A DNA stretch of 58,929 bases from Bremia lactucae (Eukaryota; Oomycota; Peronosporomycetes; Peronosporales; Peronosporaceae). The stretch spans positions 758,170-817,098 of the forward strand of contig NC_090612.1 in the NCBI RefSeq assembly GCF_004359215.1, written 5' to 3'. This document shows, in pieces, positions 40,051-50,879 of the stretch (within the stretch, counting starts at the first letter, position 1; each line of letters opens with the position of its first letter). Both the position numbers and the translations under genes were made by a program. The notes beneath the pieces were generated by a model. The model made no database searches and was not told the DNA's origin. It was given only the letters and a program-made list of their open reading frames with translations.

Positions 40051-41186
40051 CTTGGTAGAACTTAAAGTCCTTCTCACGACCAGCATCTCAGCGCGTGTCA
40101 GTGAGAATGAGCCTCAATATCGATCTCCGAACATCATCGGGAGGTGGTGGAGCACTTGGTGCAGGGACTTGGTGGACAAGCCCTGAACAGGCTCTTGGAC
40201 AGTCCTCCTGGGCGTCATGTTGCTCAGTTGGAGCAGTTTGAGGTATTCGTGCTCGGACAGCGGAGAGCCGCGTCCGTGGCCCAACGCCATGCTGCGGCGG
40301 AGTCTGTCACTCAGACTCAGAATGAGCTTAGGCGAGAGCAGGCTCGTAGCGAGACTATCAACCGACTGTTGAGATGCTCTCTGCCCGGCCGCATCAGTCG
40401 AGGTCCATTCCGATGGACCCGCCCAAGTACAAATGGAACTGCAGCGCACACGATTGTCCACTGGCTGTTAGCCGTGTAGCGATGCGGTGTGGCGCACCTC
40501 ATCGAGGACGACAGCCGGATAATGTCGTACTCCACGCCGCGCCTCGCGGTAAGGCCTCAGAGTGGACTTACTCGTCGCTTATGGCAGATGGAAAGGCTTT
40601 CCCTACATGGGCAATCTTTGAGACAGAGGTATAATCTATGTACCAGCCGCCGGACAACGAGGTGTTGCTTCAGGTGCGCTTCTTTAGAGCGCGACAGGCA
40701 AAGCGATACGTAATGGAAGCCGACAGCGGACGCATCTCCTTGTACAGGAGATGCACCCTAGGTCCGATTCCGGAGCAGATTAAGGTGCCCACGTTAATGA
40801 GCGGACTACGGCATGGCCTCTTGCGACAGACCCTTTTCATAAAGATGCCATCGACGATGGAAGGGGCAATCCAAATTGCCTTACTTGAGGAGCAATCCTA
40901 CAACAGTGCCTCGGCGACGGCTTGGTATAAGCCGTCGGCCAAGAGGTCAGATGCCACTTCCATGGAGTTGGGCAATGCAGACGTTCTCTCTGTTAAATGC
41001 GGCAAGAGCGGCCATATGATGGCTCGCTGCTATGCCAGGGTCCCTGCTGGTGCGAAGACGCCCAGCAAGAGGACTGCCTTCCGAAAGGACGGTGGGAAGA
41101 ACCAGCGTGCGAGACGCATAAGTTCTACATCGACCACTAGGGGTCGGGAAATGCAGGAGCGCAGTAGGGGCGGGATGCCCTACTGA
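40051..41186 (+). pseudogene. Gag of the family-B element, frame-shifted
   Basis: Three frames carry the protein. The last is open from an ATG at 40638: VRFFRARQAKRYVMEADSGR, VPTLMSGLRHGLLRQTLFIK, MEGAIQIALLEEQSYNSAS (capsid C-terminal half), then a zinc knuckle KCGKSGHMMARC whose first Cys is missing (Leu-Ser-Val-Lys-Cys). A basic tail follows. 40140-40640 is the matrix/capsid N-terminal part, much broken. Confidence 0.75.
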
Positions 41187-41283
41187 CGCGAACTCTAAAG
41201 CTACCCCTAAATTCAGTGTTACCGAACAGATGGGTAGCATAGTCCCTGAGGTCTTCGAACTTGGACCTCAACCTTGCTAATCT

Positions 41284-41586
41284 ATAGCCCTCGAGTACGA
41301 GGCTATGACCATGTGATGACCCTCCTTGTGGATCCGGGAACATCACAGAATGTTGCGATACCCGCGGCTCTGAGAAAGAGACCGGCGGTGTTTAAAGGTG
41401 CTTTGCGAGGATGGCAAGCGAGAAGAAGCAACCGTTCGTTTAGCAAATGGCGCGCTCGTTAAGTCTAAGGGAGTTCAGGTAGAACTCGCCTACAGCTTAC
41501 GTGACTTCTCTTGTAAAGCGAAGTTCACAGAGCTAGTTATGGACAGTTCGAATGACCTCATCCTAGGCATGCCATGGTTGGCATAA
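41284..41586 (+). pseudogene. Protease of the family-B element
   Basis: LLVDPGTSQNVAIPAALRK holds a retropepsin-like D-x-G-T, and NDLILGMPWLA the second conserved half; a frameshift near 41400 separates them. The frame stops at TAA (41584-41586) inside a 10-bp hairpin, ccatggttgg...ccaaccatgg (41572-41598). Confidence 0.7.
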
Positions 41587-42520
41587 CACCAACCATGGAT
41601 AGGCTGGCGTACGGTCCAGCCCAGAGCCGGACTGATCCAAAGGTCACTCGTTTTGACTCGTCCGTATTTGTTGGGTACTCGGTTTTCGAGTCAGAATAAC
41701 CTTTGACCTAGAAGTTGATGCCGTTGCTCTCTCGATGAACGCACCACTTCCAACCGCATCAGCTCTAGGATCTATGCCGGTTTTTGCGACGCTTGACTTT
41801 CTGTCAGCTTGCTATCTACTGCCACAAGCTCTCGGCTGTGGGGGGGGGGAATTGGGGTTCCCCCCTGGCGCCTTGTATAAGCACCATCCGTTTCAATCTT
41901 ATGATTGACAGTTTCAACTCCCCTACGACCAGAACCAAGGTCGTCAAAAAATATGTGGCACATAAGCCTCATTAAAATCTACCGGGAATCCTGGTACCTC
42001 GAACTCGGCCTCTTGTAGAAGCATAAAAAACTGACAACGAATAGTTGGGGCAATTAAATTGGTGGCACCCAGCATATCCAGTACAAAAACGTGCCCGCCG
42101 GGTAAAACGCCGAGCGTTTCCGGCAAAGAATGTGTAGTCCTAAGCCGAAGAGACGTTTTCGGGACGCCAGCTTCAGTGTAGCTCGATGACTGAAATGTAA
42201 CTCACAAAAAAGGGAACGGGCCTTCGAATGAGGTGTTCGAGGCCGTCGAAGACGAAATGGCGGAAGCGTCCTCAGTTGAGGTGCTCCGGCAAGTCTTTAC
42301 ATCTGCCGAAGGTACTTAAACTCCCGGAGATGTCGTGGGACTGTTCCTGTTCGAACTAATCCAAGGAAATATTCACGAAGTAGTCGCACCAGGTCCGGAA
42401 GAGAACTTGGTGGACTGTTGCTCGTCGTCCGCAATGGACGAGAGCGTCGTAGGGTGGAAACATGTGGAAACATCGCGATGTGTTCCCAGAAGAAGTACCG
42501 AGGGCATTGAGCACGAGATA
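41587..42520 (+). other. Degraded spacer between protease and RT
   Basis: Short frames only, with a G-run at 41840-41849. 42335-42520 reads toward the RT in one frame (RRSTEGIEHEID). Element-derived by position; no domain recognised. Confidence 0.45.
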
Positions 42521-42568
42521 GACAATACTTGGTGCCAGGTTCGAGATAGACCTGGCACCAAGTATTGT
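42514..42568. repeat. 19-bp inverted repeat with 10-bp direct repeat
   Basis: acaatacttggtgccaggt (42522-42540) pairs perfectly with 42550-42568; the loop is 9 nt. cgagatagac occurs at 42514 and again at 42542. The right arm is the normal RT sequence PGTKYC; the left arm is an extra inverted copy. Confidence 0.95.
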
Positions 42569-42800
42569 GTGACCAGGCAATGACCGATGCGGAAAGAACA
42601 AGTCGATTATACTGATGAGCTCTTCAACAAGCGAGCAAATGCGGGACATGTACGTGACAGCAAGTCGCCTCACTGCAGCCGGACCTTTTTTGTGCGTAAA
42701 ACCACAAGACAATGGCGCGTGGTTCATGCTTACAATAAGCTGAACACGGCGACCATACCGGCACAAACGCCAATCGCGTGGAAATTTGTTTTGTTGAAAT
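42550..42800 (+). pseudogene. RT N-terminal fragment of the family-B element
   Basis: PGTKYCVTRQ, a stop, then GHVRDSKSPHCSRTFFVRKT, RQWRVVHAYNKLNTATIPAQ and TPIAWKF. It ends abruptly near 42790, where sequence of a minus-strand element begins. Confidence 0.8.
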
Positions 42801-42903
42801 CATCACCTTGCACATAAATAGGTGACCGTACGGGAGACAGAACGAGCGATGAGGGATCATCCTCATCGTCGGAACCAAAAAGACTATTAACTCGTCTATC
42901 AGA

Positions 42904-43248
42904 ATGAGCCCTCTCATTCGAAGGCTCATAGTCAGCCGCCTGACGTCTATCAGGCGACTGTTCTATTCTCCCCGAGTCGGCCATTTCGTCCGACACGCAG
43001 TTGTAGTCGAAGCCTGGAAAGCGTTCATTCGCAATGTCAAAGACATTGGACGCGAGGCCTGGCTTCAAAGACTTAACGCGAATCGCGTTGAGTTTGAGAA
43101 ACGAACTTCAACCGGTGCAAAGTATAAATTACATCGGTTGTCACGTGAGGCTGGGCTTCCATGCCTCACGTGGGGTGATCCCTGTCCGTGTTGTGTAGAC
43201 AACTCGAAGAGGGTAAAAGGGGATGTCTATTCCCTTTCTTCGCCCTAG
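42904..43248 (+). CDS. Antisense ORF with YKLHRL and CPCC motifs (copy 2)
   Basis: 115 aa from an ATG at 42904. Central part WLQRLNANRVEFEKRTSTGA, then KYKLHRLSREAG and LTWGDPCPCC, homologous to the minus-strand frame at 37449-37682. It ends 17 bp before the end of the minus-strand chromodomain, tail to tail, the same relation as in copy 1. The first 45 residues are basic and may not be the real start. The CPCC motif could bind metal. Not matched by me to any known family. Confidence 0.5.
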   Translation: MSPLIRRLIVSRLTSIRRLFYSPRVGHFVRHAVVVEAWKAFIRNVKDIGREAWLQRLNANRVEFEKRTSTGAKYKLHRLSREAGLPCLTWGDPCPCCVDNSKRVKGDVYSLSSP

Positions 43249-43264
43249 GGAAGGGCTCGCATTT

Positions 43265-43564
43265 CTATTGAGATGCGTGACGCGATTGACGGTTTGCAAT
43301 CGATTTACAAGCGCCAAGGGCGTGTGTTTTCCGATGGGCCTTCTGATTCATCGGATGGGTCTCGTCATACTGACGGACGAGGCCCTCAATGTCAGCAACC
43401 AGCCGGGAACGAGGCTCCCAGCTGTCATGTGAAGGTGGATAACCACACCAGCGAACAAGATAACTCGTTCGCTGTCCCTTCACATCACGGTGGTTCTGGA
43501 TGCGTTCCACAAGGAAACGTTGACCACCGTGGAAGTCCACCAAAGGTTGTGGTGGAGGAGGGAA
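43265..43564 (-). CDS. Chromodomain, C-terminal part of a Gypsy (chromovirus) pol
   Basis: FLVERIQNHRDVKGQRTSYL, VRWCGYPPSHDSWEP and EGLVRQYDET form a full chromodomain: aromatic W-C-G-Y and W-E-P are in place. It is preceded by a Pro-rich run and VDFHGGQR. Open to the assembly gap, so the upstream integrase is not seen. Chromodomains of this type can direct insertion into heterochromatin by reading methylated histone tails. Confidence 0.85.
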   Translation of the reverse strand, partial: FPPPPQPLVDFHGGQRFLVERIQNHRDVKGQRTSYLVRWCGYPPSHDSWEPRSRLVADIEGLVRQYDETHPMNQKAHRKTHALGACKSIANRQSRHASQ

Positions 43565-43664
43565 NNNNNNNNNNNNNNNNNNNNNNNNNNNNNNNNNNNN
43601 NNNNNNNNNNNNNNNNNNNNNNNNNNNNNNNNNNNNNNNNNNNNNNNNNNNNNNNNNNNNNNNN
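43565..43664. other. Assembly gap, 100 N
   Basis: Exactly 100 Ns, the conventional filler for a gap of unknown size. Orientation of the sequence on the two sides disagrees in terms of element structure, so distance and order across it should not be trusted. Confidence 1.
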
Positions 43665-43935
43665 TCCTCATGAGTTCGTTGTCCGCACCAGTGCTATGAG
43701 GTGACGGCAACGGTGTCGACGCATTGTAGTCGACAATGAGCGACGGATCAACATCCTCACAATTAAAGTGGGATGGATCCTTTAGCCCTGTTAACGCGAC
43801 AGCAGCAGTGGCTGTCGGCGTTCCGACTAAGGCATTAGACGCGGCCGGCGAAGTAACGCGGCGCGTTCGCTTAGTGCGAGGTTGAGTGGGCGTCTTGGCA
43901 GACGACCCACCAACGTAGCCCCTTTTAGGTGGCAT
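43665..43935 (-). CDS. Antisense-type retroelement ORF starting MPPKR (copy 2), open into the gap
   Basis: ATG at 43935; MPPKRGYVGGSSAKTPTQPR, then TPTATAAVALTGLKD and CEDVDPSLIVDYNASTPLPS. Homologous to 21640-21909 through most of its length. It lies antisense to, and begins 132 bp upstream of, a plus-strand family-B LTR that is preceded by a polypurine tract. Confidence 0.6.
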
Positions 43936-44067
43936 CTTGGGCGCCGTGTATGGAAACACGTGCGCTAGAGTGATCGAGTGAACTGGCGGCGCGTAAAGCT
44001 GCTCACAGTTCCTCTCTCCTCCTTGACGAATTTAAGAATGTAAATTCGTTCTTAAAGGGGGGGATGG

Positions 44068-44621
44068 TGTAACGGGCTAAAGTTGCCCTAATGTTACACA
44101 GTCCCCGTTAAGTACACTTGGTGTACTTAAGGGGGGGTCAATTACTAAATAATAGTAATTAGATCCAGAACTCGGGTGTGGTGCACATTTGTGGCCAATC
44201 CTTGTGTATGTGATGCACATGGATGCATTCACATTAGGAGGGATGACGCCCAGCGTCATCCGTGATGACGGCTAGCGTCATCCGTTACGCGAGGTATCTA
44301 GAAAGATACGCTCGCAATACATATTGAGTGTTATCTATAGAGATGACATTTTGATTGGTAAACATAAGTATTTATATTTAATACGATTAAATATAAATCA
44401 GTCTAAAAAATTCTCCCTACTTGGTAAGTGCGCACGAGGAGCCGGATTAACGCTCCCGTGACGACACTGAACCAGAATACTTAGTGCGTTGGGTGAGGTC
44501 GCTGACGCGCCCACCGCAACTACCTCACTGCACGCAAAAGAAGCTGGTTAAACGGCTTCCTCGCTGTTCTAGGGTGTGTGTATAAGTAGAGCGTGGCCGC
44601 ATTACGACGTGCCCGCCTACA
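44068..44621 (+). mobile_element. Family-B LTR between two internal regions
   Basis: TGTAACGGGCTAAAG at 44068 to CCCGCCTACA ending at 44621, 554 bp. A polypurine tract (cttaaagggggggatgg, 44051-44067) precedes it, as for a 3' LTR, and TGGTTGCACTT (44624) plus gag leader follow it, as for a 5' LTR. Confidence 0.88.
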
Positions 44622-44806
44622 CGTGGTTGCACTTGAAATCGTTCCCGCTATTCGCATCTCTGCGTGTGGACGTGAGGATGAGCCTAAATATTGATTGGGC
44701 TCATTTTCCCCACCTCTCCGAACGTCATCGGGAGGCGGCAGAGCACTTGGTGCAGGGACTTTGGGAACAAGCCCTGGTCAGGCTCACGCGCCCGCCTACA
44801 CATTTG
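44622..44806 (+). pseudogene. Truncated start of a family-B internal region
   Basis: Primer-binding site and gag start (gaacgtcatcgggaggcgg, 44721-44739; cttggtgcagggact) as at 40051-40200; it breaks off at 44806 where a family-C LTR fragment begins. Confidence 0.75.
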
Positions 44807-45145
44807 TTCTAATGATTGGTTAATTTAAGTTAAATCACCCCCGCCAGTCGTCACCAGACACGATTGTGCGGTTTGCAAGGAGGCGCATACATAGTTTGCT
44901 ATTAATATAATAAAGTCAGTAGTAAATAGAAGATCGTTACGTAGGAGCTTAATATATTAATACAGCTTAATTTTCTCTCTATTATAAAAGCCTCGGAACT
45001 AACCTTTGGTAGCTAAGACTATTTAGCTACCTGTACTCTTCCTCTGCATGTCATGTACGGAGCAACCTATCCCCCCCCCTTCACTGTAATCAGTGTAGGT
45101 TGACTAGTACTGTTATCAGTACCAGCAAAGGGTGCCTCGTTTTAG
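44807..45145 (+). mobile_element. Family-C LTR fragment
   Basis: Matches 38790-39126, from aatgattggttaattt to agcaaagggtgcctcgttt. The 5' third is missing, and the 3' end is degraded (CCTCGTTTTA instead of CCCCGTTACA). Confidence 0.8.
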
Positions 45146-45356
45146 ATTGGGTGTGTGATGGCAGTGTCGCATGCTGTAAATTTACTTGGGTGTAGTGCAT
45201 AGCGCAGCTATCGTATGCTCAGTCTATAAGTAAATTAGTTAGCGCGTAAGAAATTACGCTACTAAAGCAGCAAGAAGATGGAGTGACTTTGACTGCTCTT
45301 ATGACTAGGCCGCAAAATCCATGGTTTTGACGACGTTAAAAGCGATCATAAAGAAG

Positions 45357-46620
45357 ATAGATCTTAAAAGGTTTATCGATCACCTATGAAATCCATCACA
45401 ACAATCCCTAAAAGAATTAAAGGCTTTATCGATCACCTTAGAAATCCATTACAACAATCCCTAAAAGAATTGTCGACATTGTACCGATTCTACCCATACT
45501 GATTTGCGCTTGCGCATCACGCACACGAATGCCATGATGCACCAATAAGTGGGTATCGTGGACGCAAGAAGACGTACATCCCATAAGCCGCGATTTCTAT
45601 CGTCAGTATAAGTTCCTGCGCAAGTACGTATGCGCCTGCGAGGTTTGTCATCGGGTGAAGTCTAGTGCTTCATCTCGTGTTCCGTTACAATCTCTGCCTG
45701 TCCAGGCGGGTCCGTATCTATGGACTTCATGAATAGATTTTAGAAGACGCTCACAGGAATACTGGTATTCTTGTGTTTGTTGATCGTTTCAGTAAAATGG
45801 TACATCTTGTTGCAGTCCAGGAGTTGATCACAGCCGAAGGCTGGGCTAGTGCTTTATTGGCACGATATTTTGACTTCATGGGTTACCCCGTGAACTGATT
45901 TTGGGTCGATATCCCCGGTCTACGGCTGCTTTTTCGTCATCCGTGTATCATTCACTTGGAACACGTTTGAATATGTCAACACCTGACCATCGTGAAAAGG
46001 ATGATTAGGCGAAACGTACAAATGGTGTATTTACTTCGCGAAAATGTCCACTTGTCTACAATTTAACGAGTTCTTGATGTCAGAGTTTACCGTCAACAAC
46101 TCGGTACATGCATCAACAAAACAATCACCGTTTTTCGTTAACGCTTACGTCATCCACGCATGCCAACCTTATTAGAGTGTAACTTATGTTCAATGGGGGA
46201 GGGACTCACTCGAGCAAAGTCCGATCTGGCTCTTGCTCATCGCACATTGACTCAACAATCAATACAAATAATACTCATGTTGTTTTAATCCACATTGAAG
46301 AAGACAAACTCAGCAACAGCAATGAGGCTAATTCTGACTTTGATAAAACCATGCTAATATATTCAAAATCGACAACGTTAATACCACTGAGTGCATCCTC
46401 GCTCTCACTTAAGAGGAAATGATATATAAGCAGCTTGCACTGGGCGCAAACAAAAATGAGTCAGCGTGTGAATTCCTGCTGAATCGAGAAGCAGTGGTCC
46501 GCTTCGTCCAGGTTTTCATCGCTGATACGGTGTACCGACAAAACGGAATGCTGACAAATGGAAAATCAAATGCTTTTTATTCAAGGTTAACGACCTATTC
46601 CTATTGTCTACTGTGATTTT
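45357..46620 (+). pseudogene. Plus-strand Gypsy integrase remnant
   Basis: DFMNRF, FVDRFSKMVHLVAV-like, DFMGYPV, EFTVNNSVHASTKQSPFFVN and AVVRFVQVFIADTVYRQN give the order of core and C-terminal integrase with many stops. A 52-bp tandem duplication (45369-45418 and 45421-45471, cgatcacct...ccctaaaagaatt) lies at its start. Confidence 0.7.
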
Positions 46621-46744
46621 ATTATACCATGTACTGACAAATGTGGGCAGTAATAACTGCCAAGCATATCGGCCATTTCGTGTAGTGCACCATTAAAGCA
46701 ACGCAATTATATGACTGAGCTGCCTTGTAGGAGGCGCAGGCATG

Positions 46745-47231
46745 CTACGATTTACGTCGTTTACGTGAGGTCATTTGCTGTTTCAGCGTATCCCATGAGG
46801 GAAAAGCGTCCTTTATGGACGTGCTGCACGATAGTGCCCATTCCATGGCTCTACCTCCAAGTTTAGAAAATGGCCATAGCAACCTTTGTCGTTCTGTTAA
46901 AAACAAGGCGGAATCAATGGACATTTCCATCTGCTTAATCCAAAAAGGCAGATTTTCTCCCGCTAATCCCTCAAATGTCTTCACATTTACAGTTAGAGGG
47001 CGAGCCCTCGGCTCTGAGTCAAAAGAGATGTACCGAGTTGGCATAGATGCCGCTAAGTGGTCCTGTACCTGACCGATCAGGGAGGTTTGTACCGCATGAA
47101 GGCTTCAAGCCTTGCATGTAGGACCTCTGGTCCCTGAGAGATAAAAAATTCCACGTGCTCAAGCCCAAATATGGCTTGAGCATTTCATAAGCGGCGCGTT
47201 GCGCTTCTGACAATTCTGGAACCTCTTCCAT
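46745..47231 (-). pseudogene. Gypsy gag N-terminal and capsid fragment
   Basis: MEEVPELSEAQRAAYEMLKP starts at 47231; after a frameshift near 47040 the frame continues VKTFEGLAGENLPFWIKQME and SKLGGRAMEWALSCSTSIKD, the retrotransposon gag domain. It breaks off at 46745, where minus-strand homology ends. Confidence 0.75.
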
Positions 47232-47283
47232 TTTCGTGAGGGTTTAGTCTTGTAAAGACTCAGGCGCGTAGATTGACTACGAG

Positions 47284-47779
47284 TGTAACCAGGTGTAGCG
47301 GAGCTACCTCGCTCCATAAATCAGAGGAAGACTTTCAGACTCCGAGAGTCACTTAGTTCTATTGAACTAATGGGTTTAACAACTCAGGGAGTCGTACAAG
47401 GTATTAAAGTTTAATGAATCCTAGTCCAAGGGATTCAGGGGTTCGTAGAATCAAGTGGCAACTAGTGCCCAAGAGGATATTCCTTAGAAAGGCTTCTTTC
47501 TCTTACACATCAATGCGCAAGCCTTAGAAAAAGCACTTAACGCTTTAAGATCAAAAGGGAACTGGACTTTATTTAATTATTTAAATCTAAACACCTTAAC
47601 CTAGCTAAATAAAAATAGATTTTGGCCGCCAGATTTATATCTGGCGGCGGCCACAGTTGTTACCCATAATAAATGGGATTTAAGTAACTAACTATTTTGA
47701 AATTATATAAAAGGGTATTTTACCCATAAAGTAAATCCACCACAACAACGGTTCTCCAACCGATGTGTACCCCATTACA
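47284..47779 (-). mobile_element. Family-D LTR (5' LTR of the minus-strand gag)
   Basis: TGTAACCAGGTGTAGCG at 47284 to ACCCCATTACA ending at 47779, 496 bp. It sits upstream of the minus-strand gag that begins at 47231. Its left end matches 56516-56575. A perfect inverted repeat gccgccag/ctggcggc lies at 47625-47647. Confidence 0.75.
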
Positions 47780-48564
47780 GCGGTAGCCTGAAAAGTTGTG
47801 CAATACGAGAAGACTCATTTACCGAAAATCAACATATGTCCAAATTACAAAATGCATCTTTCACCAAATTAATAATGCTGTTATTACTTAATTATCTGTA
47901 TGTCATTGGTTAACGAAAAATATATGATACATCATGGTGCCTCGCTGGTCTGCAGCTGGGCGGGCGGGCGAAGAATTCTTCAATTTAAACAAAACGTCAT
48001 TTAAATAATTCGCATTAGCCGTCATCTAATCGCAACAAAGTATTATAGATACCAGTTATACCAATTAGTGTTATACATTCAATCGGGAAAGAGTAGGCGC
48101 ATACGATCGATATAGAGCACCTCACTTTTCGAAGCTAAGTAAGCTGCTTTTTGCAATCTTATGCGCATGCAACTTTCGCTTCCTGTATGTAACGGGGCGC
48201 CTTTCGCTTGTACTGCTTCAGTACCAGCAAACATAATACACTAATAATAGTGAGGAAAATGTACTGTGGTCGGCCGAGGTGGCACCATACTGAGCATCAA
48301 TAGTGACACTATTTACGATTCGACAGAGCGGTTTAGGTCAAACCCTCCTAATGCACGTGAAGCGACACGTAAACGTTCGCTGGATAAGGAAGTTGAGTTG
48401 CCAACTCCTTGTCGGATGTTAAATTAGACACAATGTCCTGTATAGCACCAATACAGGCTGGAAAACCCGGGGACGTGAATGTCCCGGCCTCTTAGAGGCG
48501 TATTGTCTCCACTCCAAGACAGGATGGACACGAAGCGTGTATACCCTCACAAAGTGATACGAGT
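47780..48564. other. Mixed stretch, mostly unidentified
   Basis: 48187-48235 is the reverse complement of a family-C LTR end (TGTAACGGGGCGCC...tactgcttcagtaccagc). 48300-48564 is probably pre-RT pol sequence of the next element, with short frames only. 47780-48186 shows nothing I recognise. Confidence 0.45.
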
Positions 48565-50865
48565 GAGCAATTACATATGCTTGTAAATGGTGTAACCGGT
48601 AAGATTGAGGGGGGGTTAGCCTTGCGGCAATCCTTCGTTACATGCTCTTAGAGCTAGACAAAATGTCTATGGATGAGTGCAGCCGAGCCTCAAAGGCTGG
48701 CGTCGTATCTGAAATGGTGGCCATTCAACCAACAATTGAGTTAAACTCATCGTCACTTCTAGACGAAGCTGTCCTGGATGACACAAAAGCTGCACTTAGT
48801 GCGCGAAATGGGTCATCGATCCTTAAAGATCCAAGGGATCCCTTTTATTCCTTGATTAAGGAATTCCAAGATGTGGTATGTAACAATCAACCATCTGTTT
48901 TACCTCCGGATAGAGGTGTACGTCATGAAATTGACTTAGTTCCGGGAACCAAATACTGTGTCACAAGACAATGGCCTTTACCAAGGGAGCAGTGTAACGT
49001 CATTGACGATTTCTTCCGTGCTAAGCACGAGGCTGGAATGGTACGAGAGAGCAAATCTCCTCATTCGACACCGACATTCTGTGCCAAAAAGCCAAATGGT
49101 AAATGGCGCATTGTACATGCTTATAATAAGCCTAATGCTGTCACCATACCAGCACAAACCCCCATTCCTAGAAAGGATTTTCTTCAGAACAACATGATGG
49201 GATGTACAATGTACAGCGTATTGGACTTAGTCGATGGTTACTACCAATTGCTCATGCGAGCTAGTGATATCCCGCTTACAGCGGTTAGCACCCCAAGCGG
49301 CATGTTATGGGAAAGGCTGGTTATGCCACGAGGGCTTTCCAACGCCCCGGCAACATTTAATCGTCTAATGACGCAACTGTTTCGCCCTCATCGAGATTAT
49401 GCACATACTAATTTCGATGAAATTTCTGTCCATAGTCGTGCGGAGCTGGGTCGGTCGGATATGGACAACCATTTAGATCATTTGCGAGCAGTGCTCGAGT
49501 GTATGCGCACAAATGAATTGTTTGCCAATGCATTTAAATACATTTTTGGCGCAGACGAAATTCCCTTTTTAGGACGTTTCATTGGAAAGCGAGGCCTTAG
49601 AGCGGATCCCGCTAAGATAAAAGCCATAGTAGATTGGCCGGTTCCTTAAAACCAAAAGGATTTGCGTAAGTGGTTGGGTCTCGCCAATTATTTAAACAAA
49701 TATAGCGAAAATTACGCTGATATGGCTAGGCCATTATCTTATCTCCTTGAAAAGGATACAGAATGGTGCTGTACTAGCACCGAAAATAATGTTTTTCGAG
49801 CAGTTAAGGATAGTCTTATGAATGCCTCGATTTTGGCACTGCCAAACCCAAATTGGCCTTTCAGTGTCGTCTGTGACGCATCAGATTTTGCCATTGGCAG
49901 TGCTCTGTTACAAAGAGATGTTGATGGGCATAAACGTGTTATTGCGTTCGAGTCTAGACACACAGTTCATGACAAAGAGTGACTTGCTATGAAGTATGCT
50001 CTCGTCGAATTCAGAGTTCATCTGCTCGGCTCTAAGCCGTTTGTGATATATACAGATCACGCGTCATTTCGCACAGCGACTAAGTCGCTCCATCTTTCAC
50101 AGAGAATGGCCCGATGGCTATTCTTTTTCGCGGAATACAACTTCGAGGTGAAGTATAAGTCCGGCAAGCAGAATGCTTTGGCCGATGCGGTATCACGCAG
50201 GCCGGATTATGAGCTTTCTTATTTAACGACTATAATGTCGCCTATTCCTGAATTAATCCGTTCGGCTTACGCCAAGGATGAACAGTGTGTAGCTCTGCTA
50301 CGAGCTTAAAAGAGCTCGGATTCAGGTATTAAATTGCCGGCACGTTTGCGTGCAAGGTTACATCGATTTTCTATCGATAACAATCTGTTGCTTTATTGCA
50401 CAGACATCGCGGACCCTTTCCGTGTCATTGTTCCTCATGATGATGATTTGAAGTACCGAATCCTCTATGAGGCACACGATACTGTCCTTGGTGGTCATCT
50501 CGGTAGATAAAAGACCTACGGCTCTATAAGCCAGAGTTATAGGTGGCCCAAAATTTTATAAATGGGTCAGCACATATGTTCGCGCATGCGAAACTTGCCA
50601 ACGGGTTAAACCCTCGGCGCATGCTGCTGTACCACTGGCGAGTCTTCCCGTCCCCATAGGTTGCTGGGAGTCCATTAGTATGGATTTTTTTTCGGTCTAC
50701 CAAAAGATTCAGCCGGTAACTCCGGTAAAGTGGTCTTTGTTGACCGATTGAGCAAAATGGCTCACTTAGCGGCCGTGCCGGATTCCATTGATGCAGAAGG
50801 TACAGCTAAGTTGTTTATCGATCGCGTGTTTCGACATCTGTCGCTCAACGTCACTACTGTTGTTT
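48565..50865 (+). pseudogene. Plus-strand Gypsy pol: RT, RNase H, truncated integrase
   Basis: The longest surviving pol here. An open frame of 335 codons (48642-49649) holds HEIDLVPGTKYCVTRQWPLP, KPNGKWRIVHAYNKPNAVTI, SVLDLVDGYYQLLM and GLSNAPATFNRLMTQLF; the catalytic motif reads N-F-D-E-I instead of x-F-D-D-I. After stops the frame resumes with RKWLGLANYLNKY, VVCDASDFAIGSALLQRDVD, FVIYTDHASFRTATKSLH and LADAVSRRPDYE (RNase H), then YEAHDTVLGGHLGR (integrase finger) and VVFVDRLSKMAHLAAVPDSI. It ends about 40 residues later and jumps straight to the polypurine tract. Without a complete core it cannot integrate. Confidence 0.85.
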
Positions 50866-50879
50866 AAGGAGGGGGGTGA

